From contig OX485804.1 of assembly GCA_950295325.1 (NCBI GenBank), forward strand, positions 37,698,001 to 37,762,000: DNA of 64,000 nucleotides, read 5' to 3'. The first letter of the stretch is position 1. Every line of letters begins with the position of its first letter. The DNA is from Polytrichum commune. Lineage: Eukaryota; Streptophyta; Polytrichopsida; Polytrichales; Polytrichaceae. Of this stretch, positions 1 to 12,335 are shown one piece after another. Below the pieces are notes generated by a model that did no database searches, had not been told where the DNA came from, and saw nothing but the letters and a program-made list of their open reading frames with translations. A program made the position numbers and the translations under genes.

Positions 1-39
1 CTAAAAACACAAAACCCTCCCACATTAGCGAATAGATGC

Positions 40-775
40 TGAATTTCAACTTAGAATATGCATTTCTACTTAGACTCTGAATTCAACCTTAGACTCTGAA
101 TGCAACTTAGACTTTGAATGCAAGTTAGACTCTGAATTAAAACAAACTTAGACTCTGGATTCATCTTAGACTCTGGATTGACACAAATTTAGACTCTGAA
201 TGCAAGTTAGACTCTGAATTGAAACAAACTTAGACTCTGAATTCATCTTAGACTCTGGATTGACACAAATTTAGACTCTGAATGCAAATTAGACTCTGAA
301 TTGAAACAAACTTAGACTCTTAATTCATCTTAGACTCTGGATTGACACAAATTTAGACTCTGAATGCAAGTTAGACTCTGAATTGAAACAAACTGGGACT
401 GTGTATTCAACTTAGACTCTGGATTGACACAAATTTAGACTCTGAATGCAAGTTAGACTCTGAATTGAAACAAACTGGGACTGTGTATTCAACTTAGACT
501 CTGGATTGACACAAATTTAGACTCTGAATGCAAGTTAGACTCTGAATTGAAACAAACTGGGACTGTGTATTCAACTTAGACTCTGGATTGACACAAATTT
601 AGACTCTGAATGCAAGTTAGACTCTGAATTGAAACAAACTGGGACTGTGTATTCAACTTAGACTCTGGATTGACACAAATTTAGGCTCTGAATGCAAGTT
701 AGACTCTGAATTGAAACAAACTGGGACTGTGTATTCAACTTAGACTCTGGATTGACACAAATTTAGACTCTCAAT
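40..775. repeat. 82-bp minisatellite in an intron of the hAT gene
   Basis: About nine head-to-tail copies of an 82-bp unit. The marker GGATTGACAC recurs at 175, 257, 339, 421, 503, 585, 667 and 749, exactly 82 bases apart each time. Each unit is made of four shorter units of about 18, 23, 18 and 23 bases, all variants of TTAGACTCTGAAT. The later copies share a variant third subunit (TGGGACTGTGTATTC), so the array grew by duplicating a changed unit. It lies beyond the splice donor of the transposase exon and so is intronic in that gene. Confidence 0.95.
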
Positions 776-884
776 TGAAACTGACACAATTGAACTTACA
801 CTCTCAATTTCAACTCAATTTCAACTCAACTTAAACATGCATTAAAAAACAAAGCACAAAAACACATGAGGGCAAGTACATTAC

Positions 885-2543
885 CTGAGCTGATTTCTCC
901 TTTGAATCGTTGTCCGCCTTCATCTTGGCGAGTAGAACCTTGTATTCTTGAATAATACGTCTCAAAGGTTCTATCAAAGAGACCCATCTGGTCTTCACAT
1001 GCTTTAGGAGTTTCAACCCCTTTGTCTCCATCAAGTCAGCAAGTTTGACAAACTCGAGATGCCTCTTCGGCGAATGCTTGAAGTAAGCATGAGAGCTCTT
1101 CAACAACAACTCAATACGACTCATTACATCAAGCTGGGACAAAGTCTTGAAGGCCAGGTTGCACCGATGTGCCATGCAATGCACACCAAGTGCAAATGGA
1201 GCATACTTGCTCTGAATCTGGTGGGTTACTCCTGTTTTTGAACCCTGGAACGTACTAACACCATCTGCTCCAAAGCACAATAATGTTTTGGCCAGAGCAA
1301 GCTTCTCCATTTTGGCTGCTTGGGTCAAGGCATCTATGATCACATGGGTTAGGTTGTCTGAGCCTGATCCCTCAACAACCTTCTCAAGTGATATCAAGTA
1401 AGGAACACGAGACCAATTCTGGACCACATAGGCATGGATGGATATCCATGACCCATTATCAATTGTGCTCACTTCATCACATGTCAGTGCAACATAGTTA
1501 GCACCCACAAGGACTCTAGAAATGGCAGTCCTCACTTCAGCATACATGAAATCAGCAATAATCCAACCTGAATTGTCTGACCAATGCATCCTAGGGAAAT
1601 TAGGGACATTCAGAAATTCATACAAGGTTGCCCTACTCTCATACTCCAGCATAGGACGACCATCAGCCAAAATTTGGAACAGGGTTGCAAACTGCATTTT
1701 TTTCTTCTCCCTCTCTAACCTATTCGACTGATTCAATTGTTGCAGCACATTATTAGGAGCTCTGGCATTGTACAGGGCCAAATTCTTTTTATGTTTAGAG
1801 TCCTTAGCCATGTACCACTCTCCTTTCTTCACATTATAGGCCGGCATGTTTCTCATTGCCTTGCGCCTTCCCTCATGTTTCTTAAGAGTATCCCATTTAG
1901 GTTGCATCAACCTATCTAATTTCTCCATGGTAGAGCAAACCGTGCATTTTACCATGTGCAACCTACCATTGTTTGTTAGGATTCCCTCTGCCCATGGAAG
2001 TTTACAAGCCCACTCCAATTGAAACTTCCTTGTTAGATCATAGTTTTTTTTTGGTTTTTTTTTAGGATTTCCACCCTCGCCATCCTCATCGAAAGATTCA
2101 TCTGAGCCAGGAACACTTACCTCTTGCAGATCGGTGGGTGTCTCTGCACCTCCATCCTCCGAAGTGCTGGAGACGATGATGCAGTTCGCGGGTCCACCAT
2201 GGCGTGCGTCGGAGGACTCGCCGAGACTTGATGCAACGGCGTCCAAATGCTCCATAGGCGCAGGTGGCGGTGCAGCAGACGCTCGCATCAAATCATCACT
2301 CGCATCGGAGATCGGGTGCGGCACATTGCGGGCAGTCTCCAACGGCATCGTATTCTCACGGTTGCGGGAGGAGGCGTAGTACACCAAAGTGTTTTGTCGA
2401 TGTACGCGCTTCACTCGGCCTCTCTCCACCTTCGCGTTGAGCGCACTCTGACAATGTGCGTCGGTGCTGGCCCTCTTCTTCCTCTGCGAAGAAGTGCTTG
2501 CGGCCCCAGGGTGCGGAGATACGCCATCGCCATCGCCATCCAT
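885..2543 (-). CDS. hAT-superfamily transposase-like protein, 5' exon (partial)
   Basis: Reading from ATG at 2543, 553 codons are open down to a good donor (CAG/GTAATG) at 885/884; the open frame upstream of 2543 is low-complexity and probably not translated. The first 170 or so residues are disordered and GC-rich (SSTSSQRKKR, then an acidic ESFDEDGEG stretch and KKKPKK). A BED/TTF-like zinc finger follows (CTVCS ... LKKHEG). The RNase H-fold region has TCDEVS, FGADGVSTFQG, CMAHRCNLA and TRWVSL, the pattern of hAT transposases of the ZNF862/DUF-type group, where the aspartates of CDE and GAD are candidate catalytic residues. The C-terminal dimerisation part lies left of the window after the intron. 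It could be a domesticated hAT or an element gene; no terminal inverted repeat can be tested because the left side is missing. No stop interrupts the visible exon. Confidence 0.8.
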
Positions 2544-2574
2544 CGCGGGGAGACAGGGTTTAGGGCAACACAAG

Positions 2575-2860
2575 AGGAAACACAAGGAAACACAAGGAAA
2601 GACAGAAGATGAAACACAAGGAAACACAGAAGGTTAATCTTGCAGCCAAGGCAAATGAGCGAAGTTAAGCGAGTTAACAAAATGAGTTAAGCAAATGAGC
2701 AAGTTAAGCGAAGGAAGCAGATGATGTATAAGCTGTATAAGCAAATGTAAGTAAGGTGTATAAGATGATCGCAAGGAAGATGATCGCAAGGAAGATGCCA
2801 AGATAGAAGATGATCGCAAGGAAGAAGATGCCAAGACAGAAGATGATCACAAGGAAGAAG
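2575..2860. repeat. Purine-rich short tandem repeats upstream of the hAT gene
   Basis: Two imperfect short arrays: AGGAAACACA units at about 2575-2632, and GAAGATGATCGCAAG / GAAGATGCCAAGACA units at about 2762-2860. On the coding strand of the hAT gene they form a pyrimidine-rich leader or promoter. The open frames through them are low-complexity and I do not treat them as genes. Confidence 0.7.
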
Positions 2861-4404
2861 AACAGGTTGTGCAATGCAAATCAGCATGTGCACATTATAT
2901 ACTAAACTCAAGCAAGTGAATTCCATTGCATATGATTGCAACAATTCAATGGAGAGTGACACGGAACAACAACAACCTACACAATCAACACACATTGCAA
3001 AGGAAATTGAAAGGGAGCTTGAAGATGATGTGATGTACAAGGGCTGAAACAATGAAGCTGGCCCCTAAACCAACTAATCAGGTCTAATTGCAATTGCAAA
3101 CGGACTGGCATTGAAGAGAAGAGGATTAATTGGCGAGTACACCCAGCGATGAAGGAGGAAGAAGGCGAAGGAAGGAGAGCGATGAAGGCGGGAGTTGGGA
3201 GCGACGAAGAGCAATGACTGGATCGAATCTAGCGCGAGGTTTAAGCTGCCCAACGGAAAAAGGCGAAGGAGGTGAAGAGAAGTTCCATATGGCAGCAAGA
3301 CACAGACGGACGGGAGGCGGGAGGCGGGAGGCGGCGAGGGCTCATCAAATCGAATCGGAGTTGGTGGGGGTGAGCTGGCGAAAATCAGTCGAGGCAATGA
3401 TGGGATATGGCGTACTTAAGGCCCTCGAGGGATGGAATTCGGCGAGACACGCGTCATTCCATCCCATAATTTAACATACAGGTGTCACTCAACCTTTTTT
3501 TTTCATTTTTTGGCGAAATTTCGTCTAAAAAAAAGGGTTGGTGCCAACCTCCCGCCCACCTAGCCATCCAATTATTAGATTTCACATTTACACATGACAG
3601 AGTCATGGTGTTACTCAGCTGCATGGTTGCGATCCATTATGTATTTAGCATCTGACATGGGTTTATGTTATCTTATTTTCATGGGAAGAAACTTAGAAAA
3701 TAGGAAGAAACTGACACTGTTGCAAGTAATGAGTAGTGCGCGTTTGTTTGATGATAGTGTATTGTGAATAGTGTCAGTGTGTTTCAATGATGTTTCATTT
3801 ATCAATAAGAAATTGAAAGGGAATGCTACTAGAATGAACAATGTTTCATACAAACATTCTTGGGATACACAGTAGTTCTTGGGAGTGATGTCGGGAGTAT
3901 GAGTCTGCCCAAATTTCCGAGTTCAGCTTGAATGTATGAATAAGAAGAGAATCTTCCCAATTTGTGTGAGGGATGTATGGAATATAATTAACATGGTTGA
4001 ATAATGTTAGGCCTAAGTTATGGAGACCAAAAGAGATAAATGTAATCTCTTCATGGAAGCCATCAAACCACAAGGTTGGCTAGTCAACCCTTTCATAGTC
4101 ATCGCCGTTGCGGGATCCTGGCTCCATTCACATAAGAAACATCCAACTTTTGGAATCCACAACCATCTCACACTAATTGCATGATCCCATAGTTGCAACC
4201 TACGAGAAGTGGATGCAAAGTTTAAAGTGACCATTTAACACATGCCTACTGTAGGTGTCTTGTTCCTAAGATCAAGATGATCAAAGTAAATATGGATCCA
4301 TGCTTCCAAATTTCGTCTAAAATCTCAAGCATCATGTAAGTTTACTTATATTTAGCATCAAAGTGAAAATGCATTGAGTCTTGTGGAACAAAGATCTACC
4401 ACTG
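2861..4404. other. No supported gene
   Basis: The first 600 bases are GC-richer and may be the promoter side of the hAT element (GGCGGGAGGCGGGAGGCGG near 3310 is a short tandem). The rest is AT-rich with no coding signal that I can support. I could not find a hAT terminal inverted repeat here. Confidence 0.5.
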
Positions 4405-4854
4405 GAGTAGACAAACCCATTTCCAATAACCCCTTCCTCAAAAAAAAATCTTAAACACAAAGAGTCCCCTAAGGTAGTGAAGTTTTACACATGTAGTCCT
4501 CATTTTTACGATGATGGGAAAAATCATGAAGAATCACACATGTAGCCGTCACATTTGGCGTCATGGGAAAAGTAAGTTACAAGGGCACCATATGGGTTCC
4601 TAAAAAAAAGACACTTCAATTTTTGTCTCCCAGTTTTTGGAAATAAGTTGACTTATGTTGTAAAAATGAATAGGGAGAGAATCTTGGCTTTGACAATTTA
4701 CAAAAATTTGAAAATTTTGAAAATAAGTTGTGATTTTTTTGTTTAATGTTTTGGTATCAATTTCCAGAGCTGTGAAATATCAACCCATTATCACACATAT
4801 ACTACACATATGCAAAAAAAAATTGAAGTTTAATAGAAATGGGTTTGTCTACTC
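4405..4854. mobile_element. 450-bp MITE with 19-bp perfect terminal inverted repeats
   Basis: It starts with GAGTAGACAAACCCATTTC at 4405-4423 and ends with the exact reverse complement at 4836-4854. There is no coding capacity. A second copy at 25430-26266 shares internal blocks such as AATCATGAAGAATCACACAT and GTAGCCGTCACATT. That second copy is also 450 bp once its nested insertion is removed. The second copy is flanked by TA on both sides, while this one has TA only on the right, so a 2-bp TA duplication (Tc1/mariner-like) is likely but not proven. Confidence 0.85.
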
Positions 4855-5665
4855 TAAACAATACTAAAGACACTTCAAAAACCTTGAAACCTTAACCTAT
4901 TCCATGGAATATCCATAAATCTGACAAACACAAAAAAGAATCACCGCAACTCAATCCAATCCATGAACTTTTGATATCTTGTGATTTAGGTGAGACTCAT
5001 GACACATTGTATTTTTTATTTTCATAAAGTTTGTGAACATTGAGATTGCTACAAATGTTGAAGCGTAAATTTTAGTGTTACACATAGTGGATTAATAAGT
5101 TAACCCACAACCGTTCATCTCAATGCTACTCCTTGGCCACGACGATTGTCAAAACTCTCATGAGGGTAATCAATCACAAGCCGCCATCACATGAACTTTG
5201 ACTTCGTTCACCTAAAAACCATAGATCTCATCCATGTTGGCATGACATAACCCTAGCGAGCAGTCAATCGGACCAGGTCGATTATGGATGCCTCGACATC
5301 AAAACTTAACTTTGTTCGCCTAGAAAGAATCGATCTCATCCATGTTGGAATTACATGACCTAGTGTGAACGGTTTTGATGGACTTGGTCAACTATGGAGG
5401 CCTCGGCCTTATATCATAGAGTTGGGCGGCCGGGGCCAGATAACAGATAAAATTATCATAGTCCATGGAGATTGGGTGCTTTTCACTGCACTTGATCTGA
5501 ATGGATTTCAGAGGCTTTCGGCTCTCCTTTTGCACCGACATTTATCATGTGGTTTCCTCCAATACATGTGTCGGTCTTTGAATGGCCGGGGCTCGGGACC
5601 TCCAATTTGCAGTGACACGAGTCTCGTTCATGCTATGCTTATGGTAATTAATTAAGTATTCAGAG

Positions 5666-5709
<44 letters not shown>

Positions 5710-6173
5710 GGATGGAGGAGTTGTTGTATGTTCTGGCTGTTTAATTGATGAGGCGACGAGGAGGCCGGCTTCATCAATTCAAGGGTGCCGTGATGGTTTG
5801 TTGCTCAAGAGTAAATACCAAGATTCCAATTCCTGACACACGATCTTCGTAAAGTGAAAGAGACAAACTTGGTCTCACATATTGTGACACAGAATCTAGT
5901 GCCTCTATGGATGCTTTGATATTCTATAGTTCAACTACTCCAATGTGTTGAATGGAGATCATTTCTCGGATTTCACCTCGTAAGGTTAGGTGTTGGGGGT
6001 GTTATTCGGCTTTTTGTCCTTAATCGGACACCTATATTTGATTGGCATGTGGTCAACTAAGGATAAAAGTACAAACATCATAAAGAAACATGTTTTTGAT
6101 AAAGAAAGAATGGACTACTTTTTCAAATTTTGTTATCTACTCCGCACTCAACAAAGAACACAATTGAGGGGTT
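4855..6173. other. No gene; small tandem duplication and TA microsatellite
   Basis: A segment of about 100 bp is tandemly duplicated with divergence (5207-5292 and 5313-5405, sharing ATCTCATCCATGTTGG and ATGGAGGCCTCG-type ends). A (TA)n tract runs from about 5668 to 5704. A block at 6040-6160 (ATAAAGAAACATGTT and neighbours) recurs at 9937-10060. No coding sequence is supported. Confidence 0.6.
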
Positions 6174-6312
6174 GATCACACTCGCATGTTCTGACACCAT
6201 CCGTCAGCATCTCCGGCTAGAATAGTGTGAAAAGTGGTGGGCCAACGTCTATTTCTTAACACGATCCTTAGCAATTTTAGGACTATAACCAAACGGAAAT
6301 TTTGGTGTGATT
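6174..6312 (-). repeat. Dispersed repeat with GATCACACC ends, copy 1
   Basis: This is the inverse of the copies at 8365-8508 and 10665-11229. All share GTTGGCCCACCACTTTTC and a run reading GATGC(T/C)GACGGA(T/C)GGTG. The ends are GATCACACC-like and its complement, suggesting a small MITE of about 140 bp. Confidence 0.65.
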
Positions 6313-8364
6313 GGGGCATGAGACGACCCAACTTGCACTTTCATTTTATAATCTTCCACATGCCAACCCTTGGACGGCTAGAAATGTTGCTACATTTCCA
6401 TGACTCTAAGGTTGTCCAATCTATACAATCAAAACATGTCCAAGTTGTCTTTGTTCGTATGCTTAAAAATCACCAAAACAAGTACTATTTTGGGACAACA
6501 TTTAAGTGTTAAGAATGTTATGAACTCCCACCAATGAACAACCTCATTTCTTTAACCTCCCAATCTCTAGCTTTCAACCTCTCTAACGAAAGAAGGCCTT
6601 GGAAAAAGTAGGCAAGCTCAAATGTAATGTTACGCAAGAATTAGGGTCAGCTAATTCTTGCATAAATAACAAGGCTATAAATAGTAATCACGTTCTTTTC
6701 ACCAAGAATAACATGGTGAAGATCCTTACACAATCTAAAATTTAATCATGGCAGCACATTGTTTTAGCATGAATCAAGAAATACACACGCATCCCTACTA
6801 GATACAACGGTGAGCCGAGAAAACATCAATGTAAAGATACTAGTTTGACCCGTGCCGTCCCGGCATGTTGCGCCCGTCCATATGAATTAATATCATGAAT
6901 CAACCCAACCATGTACACCCATGCACCCACACGACCATGTTCCTACACTCCCCATGCATGTGCGCACCCAACCATAGGCATGCATGCTCATGCCCATGTT
7001 CATAATCCCCACATGACTTGTCACCATGCCCCCCACCCATACCATGTTGCCACCTTGGCTCCATGCATGCCACCTCCCCCATTTCCCCCACCATACCCAC
7101 CTTTTGGCACTTGTAGTCCCCCTACTATTACACAATTGTTCCTTTATTTTACTTTCTTTAAATCACATTTCTATTTTGGAGAAGAATCTTTGACATGCGG
7201 CGCCCCCTTTTTCTTTGGAAACTTTTCCGTTTCATAGGCAAGAATGATGGAGGATGGTGGGGCGACAACATCACCACCACCAATGACCACGTCTTCCGTT
7301 GCATATAGAATGTGGCGGGCGCATGCAAATTGTGGATAGAAAGAGAACCTACAGTGTCATCTTAAGGAATGTTATGGATGCCAGCAAAGAACCCTATCCT
7401 TCAAAAACGGATTTATATTGAATACGTCCAAGGTGTGTCAACTTAACTACAAAGGAGCGCAAGCATTGTAGAGCATCACGGCATGAATGGGAGGAACAGG
7501 CTAGCTGCTGCCGATGAAGCGGTCGAGTTTGAGAAATAACGAGTCGAAGAAGCTCAAGACTTCAGGAACATTATCGATCAGTTTAGAGGAATTTATAGAA
7601 ACATATCCCCATTTTGTGAACAAAAACTGAAAGAAGTCCACATGTAACCAGTTGAACTTCAACACACTATGATCTCACTATGCCCTAAAATCTCCCCGGG
7701 ACACCGGTATCACATTAATTAGAGAGCCGATTACCAATATGGGTTCTGGCATGGCATGGGTCTTGAGGCCGGCCGTTCCCCATGAAAGTCCGGTGCAAGA
7801 ACAAAATTCCTGGGTTGATGACCCAATGTCACCATGGCGCAGCGAGCACGGAGACAAAACGGGTGAAAAATTGAGCATTTCAAGGCCGCATTGCCCGGAG
7901 TGGCGAGCAATTAAGTAACACATATAAGGCATTCATTCATATTTGGCTGTGTTCGCACAAGTCCCTAGTTAGATCTCAGCTCTTAAAATCCTGGCCTGAG
8001 ATCTGGTGTCAAGATTGTCCAAAAATCTATTTATATTCTTGTGCAACTCCTTCCCCGGCCCACTCCCTCCGATCGATGCGAGCATTAACTCACTTTGATC
8101 CCTTGATTCCCACATGCAAGCATTCTTCCCGACTGTGGACACCATTTAATGTGATCGTATATATCGTCGAATCTGCACATAGGAAGTCAGTGTTCCACTG
8201 TTTCCATGCTTCCCATTCCCATGTCTGTGGAGACTTGAGAGCCACGGCAGTTGCGGAACGGAACAATTGCGTTTATTTATTTGTACCAAGAGTGCACATT
8301 CACAGACGCGGTAAAGTTGCGGAGAGAATGGGGAGAATGTGTAGACCACCGGCTCATGTGCCGC
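6313..8364. other. No gene; C-rich strand-biased stretch
   Basis: About 6895-7110 is strongly C/A-rich on the plus strand (CCCATGC, CCCACC and CCATGC motifs) and yields open frames rich in His, Pro and Cys in one direction and Trp, Gly and Met in the other. This is a composition effect rather than a recognisable protein. The rest shows nothing I can identify. Confidence 0.5.
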
Positions 8365-8508
8365 GATCACACCAAACTTTCCGTCCAGTTCCAACCATGA
8401 AATTGTTGGGGGATTATGTTTTCAAGTAGATGTTGGCCCACCACTTTTCGCACTATTATAGTCGCAGATGCCGACGGACGGTGTTTGAATTGGATGGCCG
8501 GTGTGATC
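8365..8508 (+). repeat. Dispersed repeat with GATCACACC ends, copy 2 (short form)
   Basis: It runs from GATCACACCAAACTTTCCGT to GGCCGGTGTGATC. The two halves, which in copy 3 are separated by about 430 bp, are adjacent here, so this is either the uninserted or the deleted form of the element. Confidence 0.65.
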
Positions 8509-10664
8509 AACCCCTCAGATCCAAGGTTTCTTTTCCCTGGTGGTAATATAAAGTCATTACATTTTTTCTCCCCTAATTAGTGTGGGTTACCATTTGGAGA
8601 TACGCATTGCTATAACATTTACCGAGTGTGAAAAGATTTATGAGATTGGTTTGGAAGATTCATGAAGTTGCTAGAGGTAAAAGGTTCATTATCATGAAAT
8701 TGAGGTGCGCCACATGTTAAGTCGGTTTAGAAGGATCATTAAACAATTTAGTAGGTTCGTCAATGCCCAAATTGTCAACACACACTACAAGGATCATGCA
8801 GTCATCCCACTGGACCATGTCATTAGGTTCATTATTTGCACACCAAAGTGGTCGAAGCCATTGTCGTGTCCATGTGGATTATGGCAGTATCAAGCGACAT
8901 AACTATATGTTACCCAATTTAGGGGGTCTATGGTGAGGTCGACCGTGTCAATACATGCACAAAAGTAGCAATGAAACATAAATACGCTATTACCTACACA
9001 ACATAGGTCTATGAAAATAGTTCTTGCTAATGGGAACAACTTATGAGCTCATTTGAGGAGCTCAAGCAAGTTCGCAAACGGTTCCTGCCAAGGGGAACCA
9101 CTTTTGTGTTCAGTTGAGGACCTCAAGTGGGCTCAAAGATGGCTCCCGAGGTAGGAATGATTATTGTTACCTACACTAATAAGAGAGTATAGTATACTTC
9201 ATTGAGTACGGCCTTGTGGCTCCCTTCGTATCTCACTATAATCATAGCTACTTCAAAGTTGAACAATAAATTGATTAATGACCTAATTGTGTGCATGTGT
9301 AATGAGTGGACTTGGTGGCTAGGCTAGCCATTTGGAAGTGGCAAATTCATGAGTATGAAACCTTGGTTGGCACCCTTAATGTAATTTTGCATGCCTAGTG
9401 GACTCCACATTGTACAGTGACACGCCATACATAACCCTATAAAATGATGGGTCTTGTTTTGGTTAAATGTACCTATGATTGCAACTATTATGATCGTATG
9501 CAAATATTCCCATAAGCATGTTGCATTGTGGGTGGGCTCCACCACATGTTACGTCCCACTACACTATACTACAAAAATGAACCAATGGGATGCACCATTT
9601 CTACCTTCTAAATTGGTTGGTTTGCTAGTGATTTGACCACGTGATCCCCATATGATCTTTGTAGTGACATGACACTTGACAATAATATGCCCAAGACTAT
9701 CTTCCTCTTGCATACTAACATAGAAGTGTCATCTGAAGCACTCCAATGTGCTACTCCAAATATCATACCATAGACAATTATGCACTCCAAAAAAAAAGTT
9801 ATTTGTATTGACAAGTAGTGTCATATTGACAATTAACGGATGTGCCACTACTAATCCTCTAGGCATCTAGTTTAGATTGTTTACCAATAACGTATGCATG
9901 TGTTATTCAATTACATTTAGTAAACAAACACATATAATTGATTGGTATGTGGTTAGGTGAGGATCAAAGAACAAACGCCATAAAGAAACATGTTATTTGA
10001 AGAGATTAGGCTACATCTTCGTAGTTTATTAAGTACTCCACACTCAATAATCAAGAAACGTGCACTTCCAACAACCACAACTAGATCAAGGGAGATTCAA
10101 TTCTCAATCCAATATTGTTTGTTGATGCTTCCTCGTAGAGTTGTTAATGCCACCCCAAGCATTGTTATGTAAATCCAAACGGTGGAAGTTGGAGAACACA
10201 AAATAAAAATCGAATAACACCCACACACATTAAGTTGGAGTAGCGACCAACAAGCACAAACTTAAGTGGACTTCGAGTGCAAAGTGAACTTAGTGAAGCG
10301 TGAGGTTTGTGGATGCGACTAAGGGTGAGTTTCCATGTAGGCCGCCCCCACCCACAAGATTCTAGATAAGAGGAGATTGCAGTGTTCTCATGTAGATAAG
10401 CACAAGCCGCCAACCAACCACATTCTAGAGGCCTACTAGAATATGGAGGGCCATAGACATGGGCCGCTAGACTTCTATGCGTCCATGAAGCACTTTTTAA
10501 CCTACAAGTGCCGGTCAACAAAAGAATGAAGACCGGTTTTGGGAAAAGCATTGAAAGTAGCTAGTTAGCACATACCCGCTAGATTCCATCTACATTTGGA
10601 CGAGTTCGTCCTTATTCCTACTAGAATTTGATGGACAAGCGGCCTACATGAACACTCATGTCCC
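8509..10664. other. No gene; decayed repeats
   Basis: Contains a 60-bp tandem pair at about 9018-9127 with nested small palindromes (GTTCCTGCCAAGGGGAAC) and a copy at 9937-10060 of the block seen at 6040-6160. No coding signal is supported. Confidence 0.5.
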
Positions 10665-11229
10665 GATCACACCAAACTTTCCGTCCGGTTCCAACCGTGA
10701 AACCGTTGGGGATTATGATCATAAATAAGGTAGAAATACCATAACCCGTTGACCACCCTCTAGCCGTGCACTAGACCACCATCATAATGGTGAAGTGCCA
10801 TTTCTAAAACCGATCATGGCTCGGCGGCAACTTCAATGCGTGTACACTTCGTGTAGCCAATGGGAGTCAAGTGTTAATGTACTCATGAGGTGACCGATTT
10901 AAGCGATGTTTTGTATGAGAATGCGGATTACCGTGTTCGGTGTAGGGAGAATCTAGTGAACGAGTAGGGGTTTACACAACTTTCCACTTTGAAAAATTGC
11001 AGGTTGTTTTTGTATAGGACAGAAAAATATGAAACAACTTGCACTCTTCACGAATCCTTCTCGTCCATCTTGGAAACTTATCTCACGATCGTCAGACCAG
11101 ATCTCCAATGCGAATCACCTTTTCAAGGGTTATGCTATTCCTACCTTAGATGTTGGCCCACCACTTTTCACACTCTTACAACCGGGAGATGCTGACGGAT
11201 GGTGCTTTCTAGAAGCGGTTGGTGTGATG
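10665..11229 (+). repeat. Dispersed repeat with GATCACACC ends, copy 3 (long form)
   Basis: The left half (10665-10712) and right half (11149-11229) match copy 2 at 8365-8508. Between them are about 430 bp absent from copies 1 and 2. I see no transposase in the extra segment. It may be a nested insertion, or this may be the fuller form of the family. Confidence 0.55.
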
Positions 11230-11559
11230 AACCCCTTCCACACCCTAGCAAATTAAAGGCGGGCACCTTCACCTCCTCCAGTTAAACTTAATCAAGTTAT
11301 TACTTGCTTACTTGCTTGTCCCCAGCCCAGGGCAGGGCAGGGCTGCCCGCCCTCCCCTCCTTACTTTTCCCTTCAATTCGTTGCATGTGCTGGGCAGTCT
11401 GGTCTGTGCTTATAACATAATTATACGGTGAGCCCGATTGAAAGGCCGTCGGACCCCCCCTCCCCTCGGGTGATGTGCAAAGGGGGCTTTGGTCAGAGCT
11501 CCGCCGTAGTCTGGTACTCACTGCTGCAAAGCCATGAATGGTTAGGAGATCATTCACAT

Positions 11560-11700
11560 GCAATCCAATCTTGAAGGACATAACAGCTCCACATTTCCGC
11601 CCATTTGTTTATACACCATTTTGGAGATCCGGGGAGGGAATGAAGTGCGAGACTATCCCCCGAGGGATTCGTGGCAGCGCTGGTGTAAGTTGAGGAGGGG
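11560..11700 (+). repeat. Repeat block shared with 13110-13225
   Basis: GACATAACAGCTCCACATTT ... GAAGTGCGAGACTATCCC here corresponds to GACATGACAGTTCCACATTT ... GAAGTGCTAGACTATCCC at 13110-13225. No protein is recognised. It directly precedes the 305-bp tandem duplication. Confidence 0.6.
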
Positions 11701-11730
11701 AGGGGAGGGGGTGGGGGGTGACGACACCGG

Positions 11731-12335
11731 TGGTCTCATCGCCATTTTATAATGCCTCTCGGGTGTAGAGGTGCTAGGTTTGGTGGGCACGATCGTAGAT
11801 CCAAATGGTGTTGGTGTTGGTGTTGGTGTTGGTATTGGGCCAAAAATTACAAAATGGGGGTTGGGAAAATCAACTCCCTCATTACTATCACAGCTGGAGT
11901 ACGAGGAGCTATACACAAACATACACCAACATGTCATCAAGTACCTCACATACCTTGTCCTAAACAAACACTTGTCCCCCCACCCTCATGGATTTGGAAA
12001 CTACCGAGCCCACCTCCCACATAGGCAAAATACCGGTGGTCTCGTCGCCATTTATAATGCCTCTCGGGTGTAGAGGTGTTGGGTTTGGTGGGCATGACCG
12101 TAGATCCGAATGGTGTTGGTGTTGGTATTGGGATTGGGATTGGGCCAAAAATTACAAAATGGGGGTTGGGAAAATCAACTCCCTCGTTATTATCACAGCT
12201 GGAGTACGAGGAGCTATACACGAACATACACCAACATGCCATCAAGTACCTCACATACCTTGTCCTAAACAAACACATAACCCCCCACCCTCATGAATTT
12301 GGAAACTACCGAGCCCACCTCCCACAGAGGCAAAA
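11731..12335 (+). repeat. Tandem duplication, unit about 305 bp, with a GGTGTT microsatellite
   Basis: Two adjacent copies (starting at 11731 and about 12036) are highly similar from TGGTCTC(A/G)TCGCCAT through the GGTGTTGGTGTT tract to CCACCCTCATG(G/A)ATTTGGAAAC. Both copies keep the same plus-strand frame open (GVGVGVGIGPKITKWGLGK, then LEYEELYTNIHQH). The frame resembles no family I know and lacks a convincing start, so I call it a repeat rather than a gene. Confidence 0.8.

Noticed and set aside
40-775. CRISPR-like array
   Set aside because: Units are contiguous with no unique spacers, and the context is a plant transposon intron.
2634-3052. Leu/Ser-rich and Cys/His-rich minus-strand ORFs
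   Set aside because: They are translations of short purine-rich tandem repeats upstream of the hAT gene.
6893-7237. His/Pro-rich or Trp/Gly-rich protein
   Set aside because: Open frames on both strands follow from C/A-rich composition; no start context, splice sites or family.
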